Assembly (NCBI GenBank): GCA_024690885.1
Contig: JAILOI010000017.1
Span: 1-42,578, forward strand
DNA: 42,578 nucleotides
Direction of reading: 5' to 3'
DNA from: Lachnospiraceae bacterium
Lineage (GTDB): Bacteria > Bacillota > Clostridia > Lachnospirales > Lachnospiraceae
Under the pieces are notes generated by a model that had not been told where the DNA came from, ran no database searches, and saw only the letters and a list, made by a program, of their open reading frames with translations. Below, piece after piece: positions 31,611 through 41,013 of this stretch; within the stretch, counting starts at the first letter, position 1, and each line of letters opens with the position of its first letter. The translations under genes and the position numbers were made by a program.

Positions 31611-32584
31611 TTACATTTCTTTTCCAAAAACACCTGCATCTCTTCTGCAATTCGATCCGGCGCATGATTGTGCACATAATGTCCACAATCCAAGGAAATC
31701 ACTTCTGCATCATGGAGTCCGGCAGCATAGTCCTGCTGGATGTCCAACCAATGCGCTACACTCACCTCGGTTCCATCGGAAACAAATAACAAGGTAGGAA
31801 TATCCGGCATCGGTCTGGCCTCAATGGTTTTACAGGCATCCACAATCGCCGCAGACTCTGCAAGAATCACCGGATTGACTGCCTTCTTACAGGCAATGGC
31901 CCGATAGAGCTGCTTCTCTTCCTCCGTTAATTCCGAAGATAAGGTGGAATCCCGATAATAAAATCGTACCAATCCCAGTTTTCTTGCCACCACAGCCAAC
32001 TGCTGCATGGTTTTCACATGTTCCCAATCAAATCCCTCATAGCTTTTGGGCAGAGCCATGTCCAACCCCACAATGGCTTCGATTTCTTCCGGATAACACT
32101 GGGCCCATAGAATTGCCTCCAGGGCAGACATGGAATGGGGACATAGAATATAAGGTCCTTGGATTCCAACTTTCTCCAGTGCCTGTCGGTCCTGACGTAA
32201 GATGGTATCAAAGGGACGCTCTGTCTCCACCACATCACTGAATCCATATCCAAACCGCTCTATTACCACCACCTGATAAGCATCCTGTAAACGCGTACAC
32301 AGGGGTTTAAAATCCAAAATCGGAGAAGCGGTACCACTACCGGCCAAAAATACCAGTGTCTGCTCACCGCTTCCCGCATGATACACGCACATCTGTTGTC
32401 CATCCATATCTACCATCTCGCCCAATGGTTCTTCCAGTCGATGGGCCTCCTGAGCCATCATCGCCTGATTGAAACTATAGATGGTCACGAGTATAATCAC
32501 AAAGCACAGCAGGATTCCAACCAGGATGTTTATCATTCGCTTTGCTTTTCTCATCTTATACAACCTTACTCCTTCAAATGACAC
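31604..32584 (-). CDS. Membrane-anchored alpha/beta hydrolase
   Basis: A 326-residue hydrolase. One N-terminal helix (INILVGILLCFVIILVTIYS) anchors it, with the catalytic domain probably outside. The domain has the oxyanion-region FLAGSGTASP, YQVVVIERFGYGFSD, the nucleophile Ser in CPHSMSALEA (in place of the usual GxSxG) and a C-terminal histidine in DCGHYVHNH; the acid is likely in LFVSDGTE. Substrate unknown. Starts at 32584 (AAAGGG site) or ten codons later (AAGG site) are both possible. The first ATG lies in a dyad TGACAC/GTGTCA. The gene is convergent with the EAL gene and follows a CPBP remnant. Confidence 0.85.
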   Translation of the reverse strand: MSFEGVRLYKMRKAKRMINILVGILLCFVIILVTIYSFNQAMMAQEAHRLEEPLGEMVDMDGQQMCVYHAGSGEQTLVFLAGSGTASPILDFKPLCTRLQDAYQVVVIERFGYGFSDVVETERPFDTILRQDRQALEKVGIQGPYILCPHSMSALEAILWAQCYPEEIEAIVGLDMALPKSYEGFDWEHVKTMQQLAVVARKLGLVRFYYRDSTLSSELTEEEKQLYRAIACKKAVNPVILAESAAIVDACKTIEARPMPDIPTLLFVSDGTEVSVAHWLDIQQDYAAGLHDAEVISLDCGHYVHNHAPDRIAEEMQVFLEKKCNY

Positions 32585-32587
32585 CCT

Positions 32588-32830
32588 TTATAGTGTCATG
32601 CAACTAACCACCACATTGGTGATTCCATGTAACAACCAGCTTGGTAGAATGGAACCGCCGCACTGCTTCTCATTCACCCAGCCTAAGTAGAATCCGATGG
32701 CACCCGGAAGCAGGGTCAACGCAACGGCCACCAGTAGGTTTCCGGTTGCCAGACCAAAGGGAACACCATGCATCACTATATCCTCCCCCATCATATCTGT
32801 TGTAAATCCAACATCTCTTTCATCATACAC
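32588..32830 (-). pseudogene. C-terminal remnant of a CPBP (CAAX-type) intramembrane protease
   Basis: Eighty codons read GAIGFYLGWVNEKQCGG and ILPSWLLHGITNVVV, the last conserved helices of CPBP proteases (histidine of motif 3 in WLLHGITN). The N-terminal helices and the catalytic EExxxR motif are missing, and what precedes (YDERDVGFTTDMMGED) is not family-like. Upstream lies the azlC promoter, so the missing part is not simply elsewhere in the window. It is probably the 3' stump of a deleted gene. Confidence 0.65.
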
Positions 32831-32848
32831 TTTTTCTCACCCCATGTC

Positions 32849-32877
32849 TTGTGAAAATGTGGATTACTTCCTATAAT
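32849..32877 (+). promoter_or_regulatory. Promoter of azlCD, giving a leaderless message
   Basis: TTGTGA, 17-bp spacer, perfect TATAAT. The azlC ATG is at 32887, ten bases after the -10 box, so the transcript would start about 3 bases before or at the ATG. Confidence 0.7.
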
Positions 32878-32886
32878 AGAATCACT

Positions 32887-33618
32887 ATGGAAGAACAAAA
32901 GATTACCACTACAAATGAATTTCTATGCGGTGCCAAGGATTCCACCCCCATTGCCATCGGATACCTAAGCGTTAGTTTCACCTTCGGCATCATGGCTGCC
33001 AAGGCCGGATTTTCCCCTTGGGTTGCCGGTCTGATTTCTCTTGTGAATGTCACCAGCGCCGGACAGTTTGCCGGATTACAGCTGATGATTGCCGGTACCA
33101 CTTATGTGGAGATGTTTCTGACACAGCTGGTGATTAATCTTCGCTATGCGTTGATGAGTTTATCTCTGACCCAGAAACTATCCAGGGATTGTCACACCAT
33201 AAAGCGTTTGGTGATGGCCTTCGGTGTTACGGATGAAATCTTTGCCGTATCCGTCAGTCGCAATCGACCGGTCACCTTCCCTTATATGCTGGGATTGGAG
33301 ATTCCTCCGATTCTCTGCTGGGCTGCCGGTTCCGTCTTGGGTGGCATCGCCAACAACCTGTTGCCGGCCTCCGTTCAAAGTGCTTTAGGCCTGGCTCTCT
33401 ATGCCATGTTTATTGCCATTGTTATGCCTCCGGCACGGAAGAATCCGCACATTGCCATTGTAGCCGGAATTGCACTCACCATCAGCTGCATTCTACGATT
33501 TGTTCCCGTACTAAAGCAAATCTCCTCCGGATTTGCGATTATTATCTGCACCGTGGTTGCTGCAGGCATTGGCGCCTTGCTCTTCCCGGTAGAAAATGCA
33601 CAGGGGGGCGATTCCTAA
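32887..33618 (+). CDS. azlC: AzlC-family branched-chain amino acid exporter subunit
   Basis: A 243-residue membrane protein that with AzlD exports branched-chain amino acids. The N-terminal family signature is present (GAKDSTPIAIGYLSVSFTFG, then AAKAGFSPW), followed by SAGQFAGLQLM and LRYALMSLSLTQKL, with about seven hydrophobic helices to the end. The start is the ATG at 32887: the earlier in-frame ATG at 32851 lies inside the promoter and no ribosome site precedes either, which points to a leaderless message. The last base overlaps the azlD start (TAATG). Confidence 0.9.
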   Translation: MEEQKITTTNEFLCGAKDSTPIAIGYLSVSFTFGIMAAKAGFSPWVAGLISLVNVTSAGQFAGLQLMIAGTTYVEMFLTQLVINLRYALMSLSLTQKLSRDCHTIKRLVMAFGVTDEIFAVSVSRNRPVTFPYMLGLEIPPILCWAAGSVLGGIANNLLPASVQSALGLALYAMFIAIVMPPARKNPHIAIVAGIALTISCILRFVPVLKQISSGFAIIICTVVAAGIGALLFPVENAQGGDS

Positions 33619-33911
33619 TGGCAAGTTATATTTTACTCATGGCCGTGACCACCTATCTGATTCGTATGTTGCCACTGGTCCTGTTTCAAAAAGAAATCAA
33701 AAACAAATACATCCAAAGCTTCTTATACTATGTACCTTTTGCCTGCCTGACGGCCATGACCATTCCGGCCATCTTCTTTGCCACCGGAAGTATCATCAGC
33801 GCCATCGCAGGACTTGTGGTTGCTGTATTTTTAGGCTGGCGGGGCAAAAGCCTGCCAACCGTAGCACTGGCCGCATGTATTGTAGTCTTTGTTGTTGAGA
33901 TGTTTGTATAA
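33618..33911 (+). CDS. azlD: AzlD-family branched-chain amino acid exporter subunit
   Basis: A 97-residue protein with three to four hydrophobic helices (YILLMAVTTYLIRMLPL, FLYYVPFACLTAMTIP, ATGSIISAIAGLVVAVFLGW in part), the usual size and pattern of AzlD. The PF in the second helix is conserved in the family. Its ATG overlaps the azlC stop by one base, so it is translationally coupled and works as the small partner of AzlC. Confidence 0.9.
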   Translation: MASYILLMAVTTYLIRMLPLVLFQKEIKNKYIQSFLYYVPFACLTAMTIPAIFFATGSIISAIAGLVVAVFLGWRGKSLPTVALAACIVVFVVEMFV

Positions 33912-33943
33912 AAAAACGCTCCGCGGAATCATCCACGGAGCGT
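33909..33943. terminator. Terminator between azlD and eno
   Basis: ACGCTCCG and CGGAGCGT are perfect arms around a 12-base loop. On the minus strand a run of seven T follows (eno terminator); on the plus strand ATTCTTTT (azlD). Confidence 0.88.
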
Positions 33944-33959
33944 ATTCTTTTACGAAAAC

Positions 33960-35349
<1,390 letters not shown>

Positions 35350-35352
35350 TAT

Positions 35353-36027
35353 CTATTCACTTTTCGGAATAATTTCAAAGCCACTCTTATTCTTATAGAT
35401 GGAGTGTCCCGGTACCACACCGCGCACGCAGGATACCGGATATACGTTGGAATGCGGTCCGATGACAGTTCCCGGATTCAATACGGAGTTACAGCCAACT
35501 TCCACATAGTCTCCCAGCATGGCGCCGAACTTCTTCAAGCCGGTTTCGATGGATTCCTTGCCGTCTTTTACCACAACCAGAGTCTTGTCACTCTTCACAT
35601 TCGACGTGATGGAGCCGGCACCCATATGACTGTGGAAGCCCAATACGGAATCTCCCACGTAGTTGTAATGCGGTACCTGAACCACATTGAAAATCACGTC
35701 ATTCTTAATCTCGGTGGAGTTACCGATGACACAGTTCTTGCCGATGATCGCATTGCCACGGATAAATGCACCCGGACGTACTTCAGTTCCCTCATCGATG
35801 ATGAGTGGTCCGTTCAAGGTTGCGGTGGGCGCAATGGTCACGCTCTTGGCAATCCAGATATTTTCCCCACGCTGTTCGAAGATTTCCGGATCTAAGGTTG
35901 GTCCTAATTTCCGAATGAAGTCCCCAATTTCGGAGAGAACTTCCCATGGATAGGTCTTGCCCGCAAACAACTCTGCTGCGATGGTTTCCTTCAAGTCATA
36001 CATTGTTGCAATCTTACATGTTTCCAT
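35353..36027 (-). CDS. Left-handed beta-helix (hexapeptide) transferase, GlmU C-terminal-like
   Basis: A 224-residue protein whose residues 60-205 form hexapeptide repeats (IAPTATLNGPLIIDEGTEVR, GNAIIGKNCVIGNSTEIKN and so on). It resembles the acetyltransferase half of GlmU: HYNYVGDSVLGFHSHMGAGS with the SNVKSDK loop corresponds to the GlmU acceptor region. A helical N-terminus (1-55) replaces the pyrophosphorylase. It probably acetylates or otherwise binds a nucleotide sugar; annotation as pyrophosphorylase, sometimes given to such proteins, is unlikely. It follows topB by 26 bases in the AAA+/topB operon. Confidence 0.8.
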   Translation of the reverse strand: METCKIATMYDLKETIAAELFAGKTYPWEVLSEIGDFIRKLGPTLDPEIFEQRGENIWIAKSVTIAPTATLNGPLIIDEGTEVRPGAFIRGNAIIGKNCVIGNSTEIKNDVIFNVVQVPHYNYVGDSVLGFHSHMGAGSITSNVKSDKTLVVVKDGKESIETGLKKFGAMLGDYVEVGCNSVLNPGTVIGPHSNVYPVSCVRGVVPGHSIYKNKSGFEIIPKSE

Positions 36028-36053
36028 ATTGATACCTCTATTTCTATTAAATA

Positions 36054-39000
36054 TTATCCAAACAACTCATGTTCCAAATCCACATCCACGGCTGCTTCTT
36101 CCGCTGCCAGAAATGCAGCCAAATCGTCCTCTGCCGAAGCTTGAGGGGTCGCATCATAGGTGGCCGGTGTCTCTTGGACACTTCCCGCCGTAGGCTGGGC
36201 CTCCGGTGCCGCTGTCGCCTGCGCCGGTGCACTTGGTTGTGCCGGTGCACTTGGTTGTGCCGGTGCATTGTTGTTGCTTTCAAAATCAAAGGCTGCCCGG
36301 AAGTTCTCATCCAGTTTTAACTTGGCATTGAACAGGGTGCCCTTCTTACTTAAGAATCCCTGGATTTCGTCGGTATGCTTCTCATTCAAAAGCTGGGTGA
36401 TCTGGTCCTCCGTCAGTTCCAAACCGGCCACCTTGCCGATGAAGAACTTACAGCCCTGGTCCGGGCCTAAGTTATGCTCACACTTGTAACCAAAGTGATT
36501 CTTGATAATCTTGCCCTGGCAAATCGGACACTCCACACCTTCGATGACCTTGCTTTCATCCTGGAATACAAAGGATACGCCCGTCACCTGGCCACTCTCA
36601 TCCTTGCTTAAGGTCAGACATGCATCAAACTTCTTGCCTGCCTTGGACTTAAATCCGGAGATTTTGGAAGTCACACCCTTGGTGAGAAGTTCCGTCACCT
36701 GACCGTCATTTAAGCTGACCCCTGCCACCTTGCCGATGTTGAACCGACAAGAATGTTCCTTGTCGTTGTAGTCGTAGTTCTCACAGCCATATCCGAAGGA
36801 AGTCTTTACGATTCCGCCTCCACAGATTGGACACTTCACATCCTTGACATACTTCTTCTCTACATTTTCAAAATCAAAGCCGATGTCATGCTTACCATCT
36901 TCTCTGGTTTTAAGCACCAATACGGCATCAAACTTCTTACCACTTTTGCCCTTGAACCCACGGATGGTCTTGGTTTTGCCATCCTTAAGAAGTTCCTGGA
37001 CATTCTTAACAGACAAGGCCTTGCCTGCAATCTTACCGATGGCAAAATGACAGGAGTTCTCGTCATCTGCCCGGAAGTTGGAGCAACCGTAACCCCAGGA
37101 CTTCACATGCAGCTTGCCACCGCAATCCGGGCAAACCACATCCGGCACTTCCTCCGGCGTCTGCTCTACCCCATCAAACTCAAACTCGATTTTCACCGGA
37201 TATTCCGTATCCTCCGGTGTTTCCTTGAGGACCAGTTTGGCATTGAACTTCTTTTTCTTCTTAGAAACAAAACGATCAATCACACCGGTCTTATGTTCCG
37301 TCATCAGCTGCTTGAACTCTTCTTCCGTTAAGTCACAACCGGCGATGGTGCCCACGTTGAACTTACACTTCTTCTCTTCGTTCCAGTAATTGCTACAGCC
37401 ATATCCGAAAGCCGTGGTGGTCAACTCGCCGCCACAAACCGGACAAGGAATGCCAAGTGGCTTTCTCGTCGCTGCTCCCTTGGATTTCTCGTTGGTAAAC
37501 TGGTTGATGTTACGGGCAATGGAGCCATTCAAATCCGTCTCAATCATCTTGGTGGTTTCCCGACGGATGTAATCCTCCAACTTCTCCCGATAACCGTCTG
37601 CGTCCACTGCACCGGAGATAATGCCCTCTAAGCCCTTCTCCCAGGATGCGGTCATATCCGGATTTAATAGGGATGGACAGGATAACAACACCACTTCGTA
37701 AATCATCTCACCAAGCTTCTCCGGTGTGATAATCTGGGATTTCTCGTTCAGATTCAGATACCCGATGCGCACCAACTTGGCCAGAATCTCACCACGGGTC
37801 GCAGAAGTTCCGATTCCCGTATTCTTGATTTGCTCGCGCAGTTCCTCATCCTCGATGAGATTTCCGGCATTCTCCATGGCCAAAATCAAATTACCGGAGG
37901 TATAACGCTTCGGCGGTGCGGTCTTGCCCTCCTTGATTTCAAAGGAATTAACCTGCAGGGTATCCCCCTGCTTCAATGTCTCAGCGAAGGCAATCAAGTC
38001 CTCCTTGGAGCATGTCTGGTCTTCCTCATCCTCGTCTGAATCCTTGGATTCCTTGGTCTGTGGAATACCGCTTACCTCCATATATCCGGGCTTGGCTAAT
38101 ACCTTGGCTGAGGTAAAAAACTTCTCCCGGTCAACCAGAAGCTGGATTTTCACCGTCTTGTATTCCGCATTTGGATAGAAAATGGCAAGGAACCGGCGGC
38201 AAATCAAATCGTAGACCTTCTTGTGTAATGGTCCTAAGCCCTCCACGCCGTTGGTATAGCCGGTCGGAATGATGGCATAGTGATCGGTGACCTTGCTATC
38301 GTCTGTATAGGCGGTCTTCTCAATGCCAACATAGCTTTTGTTCTCCATGATGTACTTCACGTAGGAAGACATCTCACTGTAGTTTCCAAGGCGGGAAATA
38401 TTCTTCTGAATTTCCTTGGCAATGGCGGTGGTAAGCACACGGGCATCCGTTCTCGGATAGGTGGTGTACTTCCGCTCATATAATTCCTGGATAATCTCCA
38501 GGGTCTTATCCGGACTGATTTTAAAGCGTTTGGAACACTCCGCCTGCAGCTCTGCCAGGTTAAACAGCAGCGGGGCCTTCTTCCGGGAGGTTCCCACATC
38601 GCAGGCCTCCACCGTGGCCGGCTTTCCGGAGAGTTCTTCCATTAAGCCTTCGGCGCTCTCCCGCTTCTTAAAGCCTTTCTCACTATACAAGAGTGGGGAA
38701 TTAAAATACTTCGATCCCTCATAGGTTCGCCACTCCCCATTGAACTTCACATCGCCAAAATTGCCCATCACACGATAGAACGGGGTCTCGGTAAACTCTC
38801 GAATCTCCCGCTCCCGGCGCACCACCATACCCAGCACACAGGTCATCACGCGACCGATGGCAATGGCGGTATAGCTACTGGTTGCCGCTGCATCGTTAAT
38901 CAATCGTCCGTATTTTACAGACAAAGCACGGGAAAAATTAATACCCAGGCTGTAATCCTCGATGGTACGCATGATACCGGACTTTCCTAAGAGAACATAG

Positions 39001-39458
39001 TCTGCCATAGGCTTTGCTTCCTGAATACCGCGGAGAATTTCCTCATCTGTCTGGGAATCGATCCACACACGCAGCTCCGTCATGCCTTCCCGCACGCCGC
39101 CGTACATACGGATATTCTCCTCGATGGTCTGTCCTTCTTTTCCGGAGTCGCCGGCCCAGTAAACCGTATCCACATCTTCCCGATGCAATAAGCGATTCAC
39201 TACGGCATACTGCTTCGCTGCCGATTCAATGACGCCATACTTATAGTCCTTGGGTAAAAAAGGCAAATCTGCCAAATCCCATCGCTTGTATTTTGCATCG
39301 TAATCCTCCGGGTACACCAGACCAACCAGATGACCATAGCACCAGGAAATTACGTACTCGCCGTTCTCGATACACCCGTCTCCATTGCCGCTGACGTGCA
39401 GCACCCGGGCAAAATCTCTTGCTACGGAGGGTTTCTCCGTAATGATCAATTTCTTCAT
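36054..39458 (-). CDS. topB: Type IA DNA topoisomerase III with four C-terminal zinc-ribbon repeats
   Basis: An 1134-residue enzyme that unlinks DNA by single-strand passage. The Toprim domain at 1-140 has ITEKPSVARDFA and the acidic motif as AGDSGKEGQT (TopB usually DAGREGE). The catalytic tyrosine is in KYTTYPRTDARVL (about 330). The C-terminal third has four ~80-residue repeats, each a CPxC(G/Q)G ... GYGC or GYKC ... C(K/H/R)F zinc ribbon followed by an F(N/D)AxLxL strand. The tail is Ala/Pro/Gln-rich (APAQPS repeats) with an acidic end. It begins 4 bases after an AAA+ ATPase gene. The size and the tail suggest a Lachnospiraceae-type variant; core function is not in doubt. Confidence 0.93.
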   Translation of the reverse strand: MKKLIITEKPSVARDFARVLHVSGNGDGCIENGEYVISWCYGHLVGLVYPEDYDAKYKRWDLADLPFLPKDYKYGVIESAAKQYAVVNRLLHREDVDTVYWAGDSGKEGQTIEENIRMYGGVREGMTELRVWIDSQTDEEILRGIQEAKPMADYVLLGKSGIMRTIEDYSLGINFSRALSVKYGRLINDAAATSSYTAIAIGRVMTCVLGMVVRREREIREFTETPFYRVMGNFGDVKFNGEWRTYEGSKYFNSPLLYSEKGFKKRESAEGLMEELSGKPATVEACDVGTSRKKAPLLFNLAELQAECSKRFKISPDKTLEIIQELYERKYTTYPRTDARVLTTAIAKEIQKNISRLGNYSEMSSYVKYIMENKSYVGIEKTAYTDDSKVTDHYAIIPTGYTNGVEGLGPLHKKVYDLICRRFLAIFYPNAEYKTVKIQLLVDREKFFTSAKVLAKPGYMEVSGIPQTKESKDSDEDEEDQTCSKEDLIAFAETLKQGDTLQVNSFEIKEGKTAPPKRYTSGNLILAMENAGNLIEDEELREQIKNTGIGTSATRGEILAKLVRIGYLNLNEKSQIITPEKLGEMIYEVVLLSCPSLLNPDMTASWEKGLEGIISGAVDADGYREKLEDYIRRETTKMIETDLNGSIARNINQFTNEKSKGAATRKPLGIPCPVCGGELTTTAFGYGCSNYWNEEKKCKFNVGTIAGCDLTEEEFKQLMTEHKTGVIDRFVSKKKKKFNAKLVLKETPEDTEYPVKIEFEFDGVEQTPEEVPDVVCPDCGGKLHVKSWGYGCSNFRADDENSCHFAIGKIAGKALSVKNVQELLKDGKTKTIRGFKGKSGKKFDAVLVLKTREDGKHDIGFDFENVEKKYVKDVKCPICGGGIVKTSFGYGCENYDYNDKEHSCRFNIGKVAGVSLNDGQVTELLTKGVTSKISGFKSKAGKKFDACLTLSKDESGQVTGVSFVFQDESKVIEGVECPICQGKIIKNHFGYKCEHNLGPDQGCKFFIGKVAGLELTEDQITQLLNEKHTDEIQGFLSKKGTLFNAKLKLDENFRAAFDFESNNNAPAQPSAPAQPSAPAQATAAPEAQPTAGSVQETPATYDATPQASAEDDLAAFLAAEEAAVDVDLEHELFG
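36223..36268. repeat. Short tandem repeat in the topB tail
   Basis: An 18-bp unit (GCCGGTGCACTTGGTTGT) occurs twice exactly and once in part, encoding APAQPS repeats. It may vary in copy number between strains. Confidence 0.85.
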
Positions 39459-39462
39459 AAAT

Positions 39463-40824
39463 CTATAACTCCGTCATGTCCACAAGCACCAGGCTTGGTT
39501 CTTCTTGCGCCAAGGTCACCAGACGCTCATCAAATTTCGTTGCGGAAAACAGATACGTGGTTCTGGCATGAATCTTGGCCAGGGTCATGTTCTCCAATAA
39601 CTGCTGGTAAGCATCAAAGGAAAGTGTCTCACCCTCCCAGTTGCAGATACCCACCACATAGTTCTCCTCCGCATCGGCGCCGATGATGTCGATGGTTCCG
39701 TTTTTGCCAATCCAGGTTCCCATCTGTGTGATGGAGATGGATGCCTTGCCCACCTGGTTCAGAAGGCCTAAGTATTCGCTGCATACTGCCACAAAGGTAT
39801 CCCGCAGATAACCATCCAGGTCTGCAGCAATATAGGCATCGTAAAATTCCTCCGTGGACATCTGGTACAAATCGGACAGGTTCGGATAAATAAAGCGGAA
39901 CCAGAAGGCTACGTACCGATGCTTGATGCGATAGATGCCTTTCATGGTGTTGTCCCAGCCGCCGGTCTCGAAGGAAACCACCTTCTCCACAATGTCGAAG
40001 GCCGCCAGATTCTTCAGATACACGCTAATCTTGGCACGGGAAAAACCGGTCTCCCGGTAAAGATCATTCAATTTCTCATTGCCTCTGGCCATGGCCGCAA
40101 GGATGGTATCGTACACCGATAACTCCCGCAGTTCCCGACTGATGTAATTCTCTGCCTCATCGTGGAGAAATCCCCGGGAATTCAAAATCAAATTGCACAC
40201 GTTCTCCTTCACGGAACGCTCGCCATTCCAACGGTTGATATATTCTGCCACACCGCCTAGGATGCCGTAAGTCCGCACCGCTTCTGCCACAGAATACTTC
40301 GGAAAAGCCCGCACCACATCCAAGAATCGAAACTCCTCCAGACAAATGCGCTCATCGATGACTTCTACCGAACGACCCAATACCTCATCCATATCCCGCT
40401 TGGTCCATAGAATGGATGAGTTGCATAGGATAATCAGCACCGGACCGGGATAAAGCTGACGCTTCTTCAGCTTTACCAGGCTGTCAAAGAAGGTGGCATC
40501 CTTCTTGGCAATGGTTTGAAACTCGTCGATGATGACCACCAACTTGGACGAATCCCCACTCTTGATGCGATTGAAGCACTCGTCATAGGTATTCTTCTGC
40601 AAGGTCACATCGAAGGTATCCGTAATCTGCCGCTGCATCTGAGCCAGCTGCTCCTGGGCGGAAGCATTGCGACCGCGATAATAGAACACCTTCTTATCTT
40701 TGCAAAAAGCCCGCAACAGGAGTTCCTTGTCACTGCGCTGTGCGCCATACAAAAGCACCATCCCATTGCCGGCTTTCTCGTATATGTTCTGTAATTCTTT
40801 TAACTCAGCAGTTCTTAAAATCAT
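39463..40824 (-). CDS. AAA+ ATPase-like protein with degenerate Walker A and DUF234-type C-terminus
   Basis: A 453-residue protein of the archaeal-type ATPase/DUF234 family. An N-terminal RTAELKELQNIYEKAG precedes the P-loop position, which reads LYGAQRSDKELLL where family members have GxxxxGK(T/S). The Walker B is intact (LVVIIDEFQ), and the sensor region LIILCNSSILW is present. A winged-helix part follows (DLYRETGFSRAKISVYLKNL) and a nuclease-like C-terminal domain (GTIDIIGADAEENYVVGICNW, read in part). ATP binding is therefore doubtful. The start is taken at the ATG at 40824 (AAAGGTGTGGGG upstream) rather than a GTG five codons before. First gene of the unit with topB. Confidence 0.82.
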   Translation of the reverse strand: MILRTAELKELQNIYEKAGNGMVLLYGAQRSDKELLLRAFCKDKKVFYYRGRNASAQEQLAQMQRQITDTFDVTLQKNTYDECFNRIKSGDSSKLVVIIDEFQTIAKKDATFFDSLVKLKKRQLYPGPVLIILCNSSILWTKRDMDEVLGRSVEVIDERICLEEFRFLDVVRAFPKYSVAEAVRTYGILGGVAEYINRWNGERSVKENVCNLILNSRGFLHDEAENYISRELRELSVYDTILAAMARGNEKLNDLYRETGFSRAKISVYLKNLAAFDIVEKVVSFETGGWDNTMKGIYRIKHRYVAFWFRFIYPNLSDLYQMSTEEFYDAYIAADLDGYLRDTFVAVCSEYLGLLNQVGKASISITQMGTWIGKNGTIDIIGADAEENYVVGICNWEGETLSFDAYQQLLENMTLAKIHARTTYLFSATKFDERLVTLAQEEPSLVLVDMTEL

Positions 40825-40861
40825 TGCGTTTCCCCACACCTTTCCAAAGAATCATAAGTAG

Positions 40862-40898
40862 AAAAAAGCGCTCTAAATCAGTAATTTAAAAGCGCTTT
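40862..40898 (-). terminator. Terminator-like hairpin in the leader of the AAA+/topB operon
   Basis: Minus strand AAAGCGCT pairs with AGCGCTTT, extended by TTTAAAT/ATTTA, followed by a T-run. It lies between the promoter at 40922-40950 and the gene, so it may attenuate the operon or end a ~50-nt RNA. Confidence 0.75.
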
Positions 40899-40921
40899 AA
40901 TTTTTGTCTCAAACAGTATTT

Positions 40922-40950
40922 ATTATAGTTTATCTGAGGGGAAATAACAA
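40922..40950 (-). promoter_or_regulatory. Promoter upstream of the AAA+/topB operon
   Basis: Minus strand TTGTTA, 17-bp spacer, perfect TATAAT, after the pepT terminator. Confidence 0.75.
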
Positions 40951-40963
40951 CGAATGAACCGCG

Positions 40964-40997
40964 AAAAAAACAGAGGATTGTAAGAAACAATCCTCTG
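40964..40997 (-). terminator. Terminator of pepT
   Basis: Minus strand CAGAGGATTGT, 5-base loop, ACAATCCTCTG, then seven T; the stem is perfect. Confidence 0.92.
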
Positions 40998-41013
40998 AAA
41001 TATAATGCACATT

